The notes: generated from the letters alone by a model not told the origin. Shown: positions 1 to 13,393, counted from the stretch's first letter. The stretch: DNA of 64,000 nucleotides from Xiphias gladius (GCF_016859285.1 NC_053408.1:7017713-7081712), one strand, 5' to 3'. Numbers and translations: made by a program.

Positions 1-216
1 TTTTCACATCTGAGCAGATAGAAACAGCAATGGTTTGGGATTTTTGCTCAATAAATCCCTTTAACTTATCAAAATTCCTGATTCCTGATTTCCTAATCGG
101 TGTATCAACTAATCCTTTCAGTGCTAGTTGGATTGTTGATGATATAACCACTGGTAGTGTGTTTGCAAAAGCAGTTCATTGAGGTTGTTTTTTTTAAATT
201 TTTCATTTGTTTTTAG

Positions 217-3200
217 GAAAAGCATGCAGAGGAATAAACAGATGGCCATGGGCCGAAAGAAGTTCAACATGGACCCCAAGAAGGTGAGAATGAATTAACA
301 TCAGAGGCCCTTTCTTACTTCATGTAACAGATAAGCGTAGGACTGCAACTGATTAATTTCAGTATTGATTGATCTGTTTATTATTAAAACCTCAGAAAAT
401 GATGAAGAATATCCATCCCAGTTTCCCAGAGTCCAATGTTTTGTTTTGAATTGTCTTGCTTTATCCGACCAACAGTCCAAAACCCAAACATATTCAGTTT
501 ACAATGATAATTAAACAGAAAAAAAAGCAAATCCTCACAAAAGAGAAGCCGCAACCAGAGAATTTGCTATTTCTTTCTTAAAACTTACTCAGAATGACTA
601 ATTGAGCGCATTTATATCCACACTAGTATTCAGGTTATAATCGTTTTTTTGGAGTATCCTGGTTACGTCTTGCACATTTAAACACCTTAACCAGGTTTCC
701 GAACATTCTGTGTTGGTACAGAGCATAGTGGTGGAGATGATAAGAATAACCAGGTTTCTCCTGGTACCTGTAAATGTTATAACCCGAATATGATCTGATA
801 CGGCCTGAATATATAAAAACCAGGACGAGGCTGATCATGGTTGCAGCTCTTGAGTGGACTGTGATGAGACTGACACTCTGCCTTGGACTTTTTTTTTTTT
901 TTTTTTTCTTCCTTAAATAACAAAATAACAAATGACACATGTGATCACTCGGTGTCTGTGACTCGGTGGACAAAGACCAATGTCTTTACCTGGTTGGATA
1001 TTTAGAGGAACTTCATATTCAGTGTACTTGTATTTTGTAGTTTACGATGTTCAGACTGGGTTGCATGTTCTGATTTTCTCCCTCAGGGGATCCGTTTTTT
1101 GATGGACAGCTCCCTGCTGAAAAACACCAGCGATGACATTGCCCAGTTTCTCTACAAGGGGGAGGGGCTTAATAAGACAGCGATTGGGGACTACCTGGGG
1201 GAGAGGTAAGCAACACTAATAGACCTTTTTCACCGCAGACACTTTGACTTGTCAAGCTGGAAAAGCCCTCTGTAATTTTCAGGTGCCCCGTTAAGGTGAC
1301 AGTGAGCTCAGGACCCTAAAACTGAAGCAACTAAAAGAAGTTCAGCCATTATTTATTTTATTATTTACACTTGTGCTTTTCCTACTGTACGTTAAAATGT
1401 TCTCTGTGAAAAAAAAAAAAGAGGATAATCCTGATATTTCCTATTTGTGGACCTCTTCCAGAGCTGTAAATATTTTCACATGTGAAAAGGTGAATCAGGC
1501 CTCATCAGTACACTATAGCATACTGTATATATGAGCTTATGGTGCATTAGCAGCTCTAAAAGATCATCCATTAATCTTTTTTTTTTTTTTTCATTCGTCA
1601 AATCTCATCCATCTCTTTCAGCTGCCAACTCTGTGAGCTAAAGAGAGCTGCATCCAGTTTTTGATCCCGTTTTCATGTGGGTGCGTGTTTTTGTGTGGGA
1701 TTTTTTTGTTGTCGTGTAGAGATGACTTCAATATCGAGGTTTTGCACGCCTTCCTGGAGTTACACGAGTTCACGGACCTGAACCTGGTACAGGCTCTCAG
1801 GCAGTTCCTGTGGAGCTTCAGGCTGCCCGGCGAGGCTCAGAAGATCGATCGCATGATGGAGGCGTTCGCCCAGCGATACTGTCACTGTAACCCCGGAGTG
1901 TTTCAGAGCACAGGTACGAGAGTGTGTTTTTTTTAGCGCGAATAGGAAAGAGGAGGTGACATGACAGCTAAAAAAACATGTTTACAGTCACGGCTTTTCT
2001 TTTGAGTAATATAAAAGGGGGATAAAATATCCTTTTCACAGCATGTATTCTAGCCACATATGTATGTCGGGCTCTGATATTCACAGATTCAAAATTTGCA
2101 AAAACACATCACAGATAATTTTGTTTCCTGTTATGTTGAAGTCACCGGTTTTAATTCATATTTATTGGAAATTTCTCTCTCGGCATCCACCACTTGGTGA
2201 GTCAGAGGAAATATAAAAAGAATAATAATAATAATAATAAGAAGTACTACTACTACTACTGGACTGCAATGAGACAGAAAAAGCAGACAAATAAAAATAA
2301 TACAAAAGTAAAATGGAATAAAATACTGGTGGGATATTTAGACAACAGTAATTTAGGATAAAAACGATAACAACAATGAAACAGGTAGACCATGTTGGAA
2401 TTAAACAGTGTACTAAGATTAATAAAAAGCTGTTTTGAAAACTTTTTTTTAAAGATGTCACTTACTCTGTAAGCCTCAGATATCCACTGAGATACTCTAA
2501 GCTTTTAATTTAAGAAATAAATATATCAAGAGCAAGAAATAATGAAGAAATGATTAATTTTCCAGTTGAAATCAGCTAAGAGCAGAGTTTTTCTGAAGGA
2601 AATTTTAAACTATGGTTATATTAGTAGTTAAGTCTAAAACAAAAAACTTTTTTTTTTTTTTTTAAACAGATACCTGTTATGTGTTGTCGTTCGCCGTGAT
2701 CATGTTAAACACCAGTCTACACAACCCAAACGTGAAGGACAAACCCTCTGTTCAGAGATTCACAGCGATGAACAGAGGTATCAATGATGGAGGTGACCTG
2801 CCGGAGGAGCTCCTCAGGGTGAGAGAAGTTAATTTTCCTAAAACGACTCTGTTGCTGATATTGAGTTTTAATTTAAGCAACGGAAACTGCTCAAATCAAG
2901 CCACTGTCTGTGATATGTTTACCACGTAAATGGAAAGTAACAGGTTTGTTGTACAGAAAGGGGAAAAAAAACTGCTATAAACACAGGTTTTATTTGAAAT
3001 GGTGAGTTGTTTTTTTTCAAGGTTTAGGCAAGTCACATTATGTGACCAGTTGATGCTCAAAATCAGGTGAGTGAAACCTGCAGTTTAGATAGAAAACAGC
3101 ATTTATGAAACCAGATTTGGGAGAAAATGTGGACGTATGCTAAAGCGATTCCTTTTAACATCCTCACGTCGTTATCACAGACAATCACATTCACACTCAC

Positions 3201-6200
3201 AATTTAGTTTCTGGACAACATTTAAACACCCCCACAGAAAAGAACCCAGTTGACCCGGGTCAGGGCTAAAGGATGGGTTCACATTTTTTTCAAGTCTGTT
3301 TTAAAACAACAGTCACATACCCACATACGCTTTGCAAAGAGATCCCTTCGAAATGTGATTCCAGTGTAAGGGTTGGGGGACAAAAATCCATTCTTGGTTT
3401 GGTGTAAAGATAAGTTCTTAAGTTCAGCTGAAGTTAATGAGGCTTCAGCTGTCTGAGTTAGAAAAACAAATTGGAATCTGTAAAACTTTGTGTTCTTAGT
3501 ACCAAATTCCCCTTTTTCTTACTGTCCCCTTACATCTTGCCAATCTGAAGCATCATTTCATTATTAAATATAGATTTAATCGCAGTATATATATATGGTA
3601 AGTGGTGCTGTATTGTGATTCGAGAAATGACTGTAATTTTGATGGATTTTAAATGTTGACTGATTCCTTGTCTTGTTTACAGTTAGGCGACATACTCGGG
3701 TGTTGGATTCCATTGAAACAATCAGTGCTTTTAACTGCTTAACTATGATTTTCACTTTAGGTTATTTTACCTGAGACCTTACTTTAAATTAAATATTCAC
3801 CACCAGTGATATCCAAAATAACCTTAGGTAATTAATGTGTGTTCATTTAAAGTTCATCTGATGCTTTGTCCCAGTGCAGTTTACAGTAACTGAACATTAT
3901 CCAGTGATACTTAACCAGACACAGCTAAAATGAATGCAACACTGGAAGCAGGGGATCATCTGGCAACAGGACTGTGTCTCTAGATATTTGGCTTCCCTTC
4001 ACATCAAAGATTCGTAAAAGGGTTTGTGTTCTGGAATCTAAGCTTTTCAAAACATACTGTCAGGTGTGTTTAGCCAAAATCAACAGTCCCATTTCACAGA
4101 AAAGTCTCCCGCAAAGAGACTCTTGAAATGCAAAAAGAATCTCTGTTCTTCTATTATGTTTTGTCTGTGTGTGAGCAATTTCTCTATGAAATGGGACTGC
4201 TGTAAACATCCTGCTGATTTCGTTGCTCACATACCACCCCAGTAATCCATATTATAACATTTGTCATCTTTATTTCTCCCGCTCTGTAGAACCTGTACGA
4301 CAGCATCAAGAATGAACCCTTCAAGATCCCAGAGGATGATGGGAACGACCTCACACACACCTTCTTCAACCCCGACAGAGAAGGATGGCTTCTGAAACTC
4401 GGTATGTGCATCCGGTTTAGTGAGAAAAAGTTTGTTTAATTTTAGTTTAATTCACTCAGTTGGACAGCCCTCTAGTGGACTGGATCTGTAACAGCTTCTT
4501 TGACACGAGGACAAATCATGTTGGAACTCAGAAAGAAGTTGACTGTAATTTTGGACACTTCCAGTATTTATAATACTCACATGTTGACTTTTTGTTTGTT
4601 TGTTTGTGTTTCATGGGTTTTGACTCCAGGAGGTATGTACCCTTAAACACCCCCAGCTTTAATGCACTGCCTTGCTTCTGAGCTTCCCCCTCCCCACCTT
4701 TCTACCCCCCACTGTCTGCGCGCATTCACCTTCACAGCACTGTTTTAGTGGTAATGAAGACAGAGCATTCATTTGTACATCTGATTTCACACTGTGCTTG
4801 ATGCCAAAAATCCAATAAAGTAGTTTCACATCTGCTTCTAACTGCTGGAATCCTCGATCTGGCCACTGACCCAAGTTTTAACCTCAGCTTTTGCGACCAA
4901 TAGGCCATGTTTAACCCGCTGATCTGTGTCATCAGTGTGCTTCAGGGTGTCGCTGTTGTCGTATGAAGTGCAGTTTTCTGCTCCGGCTCTAACAACTAAA
5001 GTTTTCTGTTTTGTACTGAAGTACTAGCAGCTCACCTGTAATCTCTCCCCAGGGGGACGAGTCAAGACCTGGAAGAGACGCTGGTTTATTCTCACAGATA
5101 ACTGCCTCTACTACTTTGAATACACCACTGTAAGTAATTCCTGTTTTGACTGCATGGCAGAGTAAGAACAGAAATATCTTCAAAACCGAAGGCTTAAGAA
5201 AATTATACTTAGATCGCTGACATTGTAATTTATTTTCTCTCTCTCCTGTGTTTAAAAGGATAAGGAACCCAGAGGAATTATTCCCCTGGAAAATCTGAGT
5301 ATCAGAGAAGTTGATGACTCCAAGAAACCGGTAAACCCCTTTTTTTCCTCCCTCCTCTTACTGCTACATCTTGTCATGTAATTGAACATTTCCGCTGTTT
5401 CTCTCCACAAGAGGTCACTAGCTTAGTATCATGTCTGGAAAGAGAAAAACCAGACACAGATTGATAAATATTTCCAAAAGCCTCTAAAAATAACAAAACA
5501 AGAATATGAGAATATATATATATTTACGAAGTTAAAGTGCTTAATTGTTGTTGATCAAACTATGTAGTGATGTCTTAAAAATACATTAATTATATTAAAA
5601 CACACTCAGTTGGCAGTTTATCAGCCTAATACAACAGTCGTGCTATAAATCCTCCCTTCGTGAAGGTTATAATGTCCAGTTTTTGTTGAAACTGTGTTAA
5701 AAAGGTGTCGATTCAACTGTATAGTCATTTTTGAGGCTGCAGTTTTTGGTGCTGTTGAACTGTATTGCATTACACTATTGTATTACACTACCGGCATCAA
5801 TGAGGGAAGCCTAAATAACAGAAACATCTCTCTGTATAATGCAATACAGCCCACAAAAATACAAACTGCATCTTCTAAAATTATAATGAAGTTGAATCAA
5901 CATGTCTCCAACAGATTCAACAAAAACTGAACATTTATTCGTTTTAGCGAGGTGCTGAGTCTGTATCAGCTTATCCCCCATTAAACAGATTGTATCCTAC
6001 GCATCTTGTACCTGTTGTGGCTGGATATGCACAACAGGTACAAAAACGCCACCGAGTTTAATTCTTTAAGACATGTCCAGACTTTGCAGATGCACAGCAA
6101 AAACAGCTTTTTTTGCGCACCACAAATCAATTCTTTGTTTCTTCGTTATCTCCTCTGTCGTCAGGAAGTCTGTTTATTCCCTCCAGATCAAAACTCACCT

Positions 6201-6621
6201 AATTTGTGTTTTTGCACTTTCCAGATGTTTCCTGTTTGTAAAACCTCCTGACTCATCTTGTTCGTGCTTCTCTCTCACCAGAACTGCTTCGAGCTCTTCA
6301 TTCCCAACCACAAAGATCAGGTGATCAAGGCCTGTAAGACGGAGGCAGATGGTCGCGTCGTCGAGGGAAACCACACTTTTTACAGAATCTCCGCCCCGAC
6401 CGCAGAGGAGAAGGATGTGTGGATCAACAGCATCAAGTGAGTCACGTTTAAACTCCCCCTCTCTCTCCTGCAGATGATTAGTGTGACAATGATGATTTCC
6501 TGGAAGTCCTATATCTGACCATCATTCATCTTCCACCTGCAGGGCTGCCATCAGCAAAGACCCCTTCTACGAGATGCTGGCTGCTCGGAAGAAGAAGGTC
6601 TCGTCTCTGAAGGGGCTGTAG
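217..6621 (+). CDS. cyth1: Cytohesin-1 (ARF guanine-nucleotide exchange factor), 3' part of gene
   Basis: Coding exons seen: 217-283, 1087-1205, 1720-1913, 2670-2818, 4290-4401, optional 4630-4632, 5053-5129, 5259-5330, 6282-6436, 6543-6621 (stop TAG 6619-6621). Together they give 340 residues in one frame, matching human CYTH1 from about residue 58 to its end; the start codon and coiled coil lie left of the window. The Sec7 domain spans exons 1087 to 4401 and carries [12 protein letters not shown], whose Glu corresponds to the catalytic glutamic finger (E157 of human CYTH1). The PH domain begins at [10 protein letters not shown] and runs through [19 protein letters not shown]; a basic tail (ARKKKVSS) ends the protein. 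The family loads GTP on ARF proteins at phosphoinositide-rich membranes. Assignment to paralog 1 rather than 2, 3 or 4 rests on linkage to pgs1 and socs3 and on the VSS-type C-terminus. It converges with pgs1. Confidence 0.93.
345..605 (+). mobile_element. hAT-like MITE copy (CTGCAACTA family), in cyth1 intron
   Basis: It begins with gactgcaactgattaa and contains the family body (tttcccagagtcca, ccgaccaacagtccaaaac, attcagttta, gcaaatcctcaca). The same body recurs more than a dozen times in this window in both orientations. It lies between the exons ending at 283 and starting at 1087. Confidence 0.6.
2218..2261. repeat. (AAT)n and (TAC)n trinucleotide tracts
   Basis: A run of about six ataata units is followed by five tac repeats, within a cyth1 intron. 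The rest of the intron 1914-2669 is AT-rich with no other recognisable feature. Confidence 0.8.
3262..3560 (+). repeat. Interspersed fish repeat fragment in cyth1 intron
   Basis: The stretch beginning aggatgggttcacatttt and continuing through agtctgttttaaaacaaca, agatcccttc and gttgggggacaaaa resembles a dispersed teleost repeat that I recognise only by motif. The rest of the intron 2819-4289 shows no other clear feature. Class and limits are uncertain. Confidence 0.4.
4630..4632 (+). other. cyth1: 3-nt microexon GAG (triglycine switch) of cytohesin PH domain
   Basis: The sequence reads ctccag|GAG|gtatgt: a pyrimidine-rich acceptor, three bases, then a strong donor. It sits in the intron between exons 4290-4401 (ending ctc g) and 5053-5129 (starting gg gga). 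Skipping gives L-G-G-R. Inclusion gives L-G-G-G-R and keeps frame. Cytohesins are known to have such diglycine and triglycine isoforms, which differ in PH-domain preference for PI(3,4,5)P3 over PI(4,5)P2. Confidence 0.85.
5602..5890 (+). mobile_element. MITE copy, ACACTCAGTTGGCAGTTTAT family
   Basis: The left end reads acactcagttggcagttta, followed by tacaacagtcgtgctataa, cctcccttcgtgaaggttat and gctgttgaactgtattgc. A second copy with both ends visible is at 28623-29209. This copy has no right terminal inverted repeat and is truncated. It lies in the cyth1 intron 5331-6281. Confidence 0.65.
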
Positions 6622-7645
6622 AGCTGCCGAGGAGTAAACATTGAAATAACGAGCACAGACTGGATATGGACCTGATATTCCTGCTGCTGCAGTGACACTT
6701 GGACCTGGTTCAGAGGAGTCAGCTTTTAAAGAGGCTCTTCCTTCGGCACCAACACCCTGCTCTTTACAGGTTTGACCCTCTGTTGAATGTTTCATTTCCC
6801 ATCTACAGATGAAACGATTCAGTCATAAACTTTTTTTTTTTTTTTTTAAATCCTCAAACATCTTAACATCTCAACATTTCGAAACCCATACTTCTGCAGT
6901 ACTGTAACCGCGCTGTGCCCTCTGGGTAAGACTCCCACTCCTCTTCAGATCTGCTAAAATTAGGTGTCTGATTCACCTCAGAGCCACTTAATACAGACTG
7001 TTTGAGTTTGGTGAAACATTTCATAGGAAGGAAAATGTGAAGAGGAGAGCGGGAAATGTTTTCAGTCAGATTGGTAATGTAATCAGTGTGTAAAACTGAA
7101 ACCTAAATAATGGTGGTGAGGAAAAGGACAACTTGCTTATTTTTGATTAAATCCTTTCTACATCTTGCACAATACAGTACACATTACAGTGGCAAGAGTT
7201 ATGATAAAATGCTGGACAGTTACAGTAGGGACCATATACTGTTCATTAGTGTGATTCAGATACATTTCTAAAATCATACGCTTTAGTTAGTTTACAACCA
7301 ATCTCTGTTTTGATCAGTTGAAGCCTCTTTTCTAGACAGGGATTAAACCTGGTCCTTGACTGAACTATAATGAAGATATGAACTGGAAGAACATCTTTAG
7401 TTTGGTGTGGTATTAGTCCTTGTCTGGGTTGCTGGACTTAAGTGTTTTGTTCGTTGCCATATAAATGCTTTTTGTTTTTTTTTCTAAGCCTGTTTTCTTA
7501 CTGCTGTTGCTCTTCCGTCAAAGCACTGTTACTGGAAAAGAAGGCAATGCATAAACAGCTAAATATTTATTTATCCAGATTACTTGTAATTTATTGTTTT
7601 CAGTTTTTTTTTCTCATTAAAACTTTGCAAACCAAAATTCAACTC
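6622..7645 (+). other. cyth1: Probable cyth1 3' UTR with polyadenylation signal
   Basis: No coding frame is visible after the cyth1 stop. An ATTAAA at 7616-7621 in a T-rich setting is the best candidate poly(A) signal, which would put cleavage near 7640. The T tract at 6831-6847 lies inside. The 3' limit is inferred. Confidence 0.5.
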
Positions 7646-8977
7646 TGATTTGTGTTTCATTTGACCTTCGTCGGGGGGGAGTAGCACTGTCTAATTGACA
7701 TACTTCATTTTTCGGCCCCAGTTTAATCTGTTCTCAAAATATTAGGTTAGTTTTCTGTCGGTCGACCGATTGATTGAGTGACTCGTTGTAGCTCTAATAA
7801 TGCTCGTCTAGTCTTCACCGGTCTTAACTGTTTTGCTAAAACATAATATTTTAACAGAGTGTTAATGAAACCATCAGTGCACTCAATAAGGAAAAACAAA
7901 CCAGCTTAGTTACACTCGATGTTTGTTGTCCCACTATCAACATTTTTCCCACCAAGTTATTTCCTGCTCCTCTGATCTTTTCACAGTTTTCGAGAACCAA
8001 TCACGCTGTTGTCAAATTTTAAACTTCAATAAGGAGATGACGGCTTGAGTGTTGAGGCCCAGCAGATAAAACCCAAGAGGAACAGGGATGTGTTCAACAG
8101 GCTGACCCAAAACCCCAAAAATCCCCAAACACAGTATTTCAGCGTAAAAACATTCACAAGTGTTTCTCGAAAGACTTAAAGGCCCTGAAAACTTTTCAAT
8201 CAGTGTCTTACATGAAAAGAGATTTTCTGTATTTGTTTTTCTGAGTGTTTCTTACTGGTTCGAAGTGGGCCAGGCACGTACCTGTGCCAATCAAAATTCA
8301 GCAACGTTCAAATCAGAATCTTATAACTGTCTATCAAATCTAATCAAGTCACACACACACACACACACACAGTCCTGTTGAAGCAGAATAGCTTCTTATT
8401 AGCTGATTAGCTCCTAACTTTTAAAATAAAATGTTGCTACAGTGAGGGTACAAAAAAAAGAAAAAAACATCACTGATTGCACTAAACAAAAAGAAACACA
8501 TTTAGAGTCATTTTAAAAATTCACATCATTCTTTAATTTACAAAGATAATAACACAGACTGTACAGTTAACTTAAGTACTGCTGTGGGCAGAGCTGTAAA
8601 CACACTAAGAGCTCTTAAAAACTATTATTAAGGCTCCTTGAGGAATTGTGATTCATCACACCCGTCTGTTTAGCATCACATCTTTCACTCAACAAGGACA
8701 CACTGATGAAGTCGCTATTTCTTCATCTCTACATGCAACACATACCTGTAGAGATGTATGTACAGTAGTAGTAGTTCTTTTTTTTTTTCTGAAATGCTTG
8801 TAGTTAGTAATACAAAACTCTAAATCCACCGTGCCATGACGCCGGGTGTTAACGGAGTAACAGATATGCAGGACCTGGAACTTGAACTTTAAAAAAAAAA
8901 AAGAGGATTTACATCCTGAATTCACCACATTTATCTGCTCTTGTGTGTGTGCGCATTTGTGAGTCACTGATGAAGAG

Positions 8978-9106
8978 TTATAGAAGCATACTCCCAACAT
9001 GCTGGTGGTCCTCGAGTGTGCCTGACTGTAGCGTCTGCAGGAGCGGGCCGACCTCCACCGAGACCTGCGACCTCAGGGCCGAGGAAAATCGAAAGCCACC
9101 CGCCTC
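8978..9106 (-). other. Candidate terminal exon, unassigned
   Basis: Read on the minus strand, a gttgtgcag acceptor is followed by 43 codons in phase 0 ending in TAA at 8978-8980. The frame contains GGFRFSSALRSQVSVEVG and is GC-rich against AT-rich flanks. A putative ATTAAA (plus TTTAAT near 8535) lies about 440 bp downstream. I do not recognise the protein and found no upstream partner exon. The plus strand also has an acceptor-like ctgcag at 9036-9041 with an open frame, so the strand is uncertain. Confidence 0.25.
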
Positions 9107-10172
9107 CTGCACAACATGAAAACACAAACGCAGAGAGAAAAATGTTCAGTATTGTCTCGAGTCTTTATCGAGGGTGCTACAACGCCTACAATGTCTTATC
9201 ACGAAGGACGTCATGTGAAGGCCGAAGACTGGCGAGAAAAACATAGCGTGGCACCGTTACTCTTCCGTCTTAGTTTATGTCTCACACTGTTATTTCACTG
9301 GAGCCGTGAGCATCTGCTTTTCTGAAAGACAGTGATCTTTCGAAAACCTGACCTGGCGTTAAGTGCTACCTGCTATAATTCCCAACGATCCACGCTGACA
9401 CCTTCAAATGTCTCGTCTTGTTCGACCAAAAGTCCGAAACCCAAAGTTTTTCACTTTACTATCACGTGTAGCGTTTTGTCGCAATTTCAAATCTATTAAA
9501 ACAATTGCCAATAATTTTTCTGTCACTTGATCAATCGCCCCTTGTGTCGTATGACATCAATTGCCACAGTTTTGAAGAATTTTCCAAAATCCTTATAACC
9601 TCTTTTGTCAATCTGAATTGCACAGTAACAAAAACAAGAGCTCAGATACAAAAATTGAGATCAGATTAATTGAATTAACTGTTTTGTATATAAACAGGTC
9701 CGTCCCAATTTCCCAGAACCCAAGGTGATGTGTACAGATGTTTTGCTTCCTCTAACAGCCCGGAAAACAAAGAGATTCACTTTACAGCCAATTTTAGCTT
9801 AATAAATAACTCAAACTTGAGCTACTTTATTAGAGGCGCACACTGGGGCTAGTTCAATGTATGAAATAACAGTGCGACTCCGCCGTTTCGCCACTAGAGT
9901 GCGGTCAGGTCCATCACAACCACTTGGGCCTGTTGAACTGGGACTACTGGGACTCGCGATGATGCTGCTGCCGGGACATCAGCTCTACTTTAACCCCGCT
10001 GACCCTCAGAACAGACCTTTCAACACGACTGTGAAAAGGAGTTTGGAGAGGCTCCAACCTGTTGTCACCAGTTTCTAACAATAGATGGCCTGTGCTGCCG
10101 ATAAGGACTTTTTACCCGTGTAACCGGCAAAGCTATTGTTGGTGGGCCGCGTTTTGTTTCTTCCTCTGTCAG

Positions 10173-10283
10173 GAAAAAAACAAAAGAAGAAGAGATAAGC
10201 GGCAGAGAACACAGATCACAACGCCAGATGGATACAAAACACGAGTGAGAGTGAACAAACTGCTCTACAAACTCTCCCAATAG
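10173..10283 (+). other. Candidate terminal exon with downstream AATAAA, unassigned
   Basis: A pyrimidine-rich tract (gttttgtttcttcctctgtcag) is followed by 37 codons ending TAG at 10281-10283. The frame is very basic at its start (EKNKRRRDKRQRTQ). AATAAA occurs at 10363-10368 and again at 10367-10372, the spacing expected of a last exon. Family unknown. It could be a lncRNA end or chance. Confidence 0.25.
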
Positions 10284-13200
10284 TCGACATTCTATATATA
10301 TATGACATATGTTGTTTCTTCTTCTCTTCCTATTTAACATTTTTTATCTTTCTTGCCATTTAAATAAATAAAAACTAATCTGTTCTGAACCTCAGTGGGG
10401 CATGTTTGTTAATTTTCAAAAGTCTGAAGTCGGACTGAAAGTGTCATTTAAGGCAAAAAAAAAAAAGTGAGATCCTGTTAAAGGTTTTGGATCAAAATAA
10501 AAAAAGGACACTTCACTTGCATTTAGCATCTAAGCTCATCCCCTCGACATTAAATGAAACAGCATGTGAAAGATTATAATACAATAGAAAAAACTCTGTG
10601 TTCAGAGGTTAGGTTGAAATAATAAAGAAATAAATCAAACTCATCCTGGCCTTTCTGCTTCCTGATGAGTGAATTTACAGCATATTTTCCTTCATAAATG
10701 ATGTTAATGACAAAAATATGTATTATGTACAATTCTCAATGAACCTCATTAAAAAGAACAAACCCAACATTCTTTAGCCCACCTATCAATACCTTATACC
10801 TATTAGTTACTAATAGTCCATCTAAACCTTTGAAAAACTGCTCACAAATATTGAGTTTCACTTTTTTTTTGGTAGTTTTTAGCAAATGTTACTCAAACAG
10901 GGTTAAACGGTGCATTTGTTAGGGACTGTTTTCAGTCGTGGGTTAATACACATTTGGTGCTCTGGCGAGTACTTCCCGCAGCAGTCGTCAGTGGAACAAA
11001 TCATCATAAGTTATCAGACTTTTAAAAAACAACTCAAGATATTTCTAACACGTCACAGACAGATTTAAGGCTATTCTGACAGGGTTTATAAACTTAATTA
11101 TATCAAGGATAGAGCTGGGAAGCGTTGTGTCCTATATTGTGTTTGTAAACTGGGTAATTATATCACAGAATAGTGCTGGAGATTTTTAAATGTTATGTGT
11201 ATGTATTAATGTCCTGTATGTGCATGTGCATGTGCATGTTCGTGTATCACGTGAAATTGATGGTTCTTTTTTTTTCCTGTGGACCCACAGAAGAGTAGCT
11301 GTTAAACTGGTAAACTGGCTAACGGAGAAACGACCTAACGAACAAGTAAACAAAGAATATAGGATCGAGTCAAATAAACTACAGTCTCATGTTCAGTGTA
11401 AAGGGGGAACATGAACCGAAGTGCAACAGTCTGTCTCATCGATGTGTGTTTTTTTTTTGTTTGTTTTTTTAATAGTTTCAACAGTGGAGCCCTGTGGCAC
11501 AGAGGAAAAAACATATATCAGGCTTCGGCTACGCAGACAACATTTATTAGGTGGCTCGATTTATTGGTGGTTTTGGTCTTTTCATGGGATTTGCTGACAA
11601 CAAGAAAAATACAGAAAATCGCCAGGCTTATCCTCTAAACAGCTCCCGGGTCAAACCTTCTACTTACCCCGAGTTTCTACTCCGAAAGCTGTCTATAACA
11701 GTGTTCCCACAGGAAGAAATTAAATTAACTTTATGTTAGAAAGAAAAGAAAAAATGCAACTAGTGCACAGTAAAGGTCGGGTTATGCTCAATTAGAACTA
11801 GTTCATAAGACCGGGGGGGTGGGGGCACCTGGTTGTTCGTATGAAAAGTGACAGAAATAGTTAAAATGGTATGAAGAATGAAAAAAAATAGTAATAATAA
11901 TATTTTTTTTAAAAGTGCTGAGAGAAGTGCAATCCTTGACTCCTTTCTCACCTCCACACAGCTGACCAGCATGACATGGGCGTGAATGTCGGATCATCAG
12001 TTTCGGAAAGTTACAGACATTGTTGACGTCGGGAAGGGGTGGGAGGTTCCCCGAATGATGCAGTATACCGGCAGCTTAAATCAGCACAAGTGTAAACTAG
12101 CAGGTGAAAGGAAGAGTTGTCACAGCTTCCCTCCGCGCCGCTTCCAAGTCAAAACTATGACAACTGGGCCTTTTTAAAATAGCAGATACACAAGAACTCG
12201 GTTGTGAACGGCGCTCTTCCTCTCTGGTGCCATGCGAATTCATATAAGAACTAAACAATATTCAAGAATCGATTTGGCCTTGAAAGAAAAAGAAAAAAAA
12301 AAAAAAACTGCGGTTTTAGTTCAGATGGATTTCTGATAACTGTGGCGTTTTATAGACAGGAGTCAAAGTTAGTGAAGATTGTGACCAAATTTCACTGCGG
12401 TTTAAAATTCCAGGTCACAGTCTCTGTGTCACCAAAGACACTAAAGAGCTTTTTCTGTTCTTGACTAAAATATTTTTAGTGGGCTACGGGACCTTTACTG
12501 CGAGATCGCTGAGGAGTCTCACAGGCCAACCCCCCCTCTGTGATTGCGTCACCCCTGCCAGTAACCAGAGGATTTCCACAACTCTTTTCAACGTTTTCCA
12601 ACACTGGGTCTACATGCGCTTCCTGTACCAATCATTGTCTGAGAGGTATTTTCACCTGTAGTGCCTGCATATTTTTGCTGAATGCTCAAGTGCTGAAAGA
12701 TGATCTATTTATGGCTATTTCCTCCTGGCAACAGATCACTCAAGTTGTTTTGTTTTTATTTTTTGTTTTTTTTGGTCTCGATCCTGCGCAGGTAACGATA
12801 AGACACCACCCATTTACTGTCACCATCCAGACTGTGACACTTCCTGTTCTCAGAAACTAAAGAAAAAGAAAAAACAAACAAACAAACAAACTAAAAAAAA
12901 AAACCCCAGAAAAACTGCTGAGTGGCTTCTCTCTATCTTCAGCATAGATCTTGACAGGTCTCCCTTTACCTTCAACTTGAGTTTATACAATGAACTTATC
13001 TTCCCCTCAGAGTGAGTAGTTTGTGGGTTTTGTTTTGTTTTTTTTACTGCATCCCCGTGGTATCTTACTTCAGCCTTAAACAAAACTCAGTCCTACTCCA
13101 ACATGAACTCTTCCAGAGAACAGAAGTAGCCTCTTGACTCTGCTTCAGGGCTGATGAACCCTCTAACACAGACCACACTGACGGATCATCATCATAACGC

Positions 13201-13355
13201 CGTGCTGACTCACTTCTTGACAGGACTGAATCAGCCGACGCGCTGTCCCTGCTCTCACTTTGGTGATTTGGGCTGCTGGGAAGACGAGGACGGGACCTGT
13301 GATTTGGGACTCACCACAATGACTGCAGACATTTCTAAGAAGCCACAGCCTGTTT

Positions 13356-13360
<5 letters not shown>

Positions 13361-13390
<30 letters not shown>
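13361..13390. repeat. (TG)n microsatellite
   Basis: About 15 TG units in the cyth1-pgs1 interval. Confidence 0.95.
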
Positions 13391-13393
<3 letters not shown>

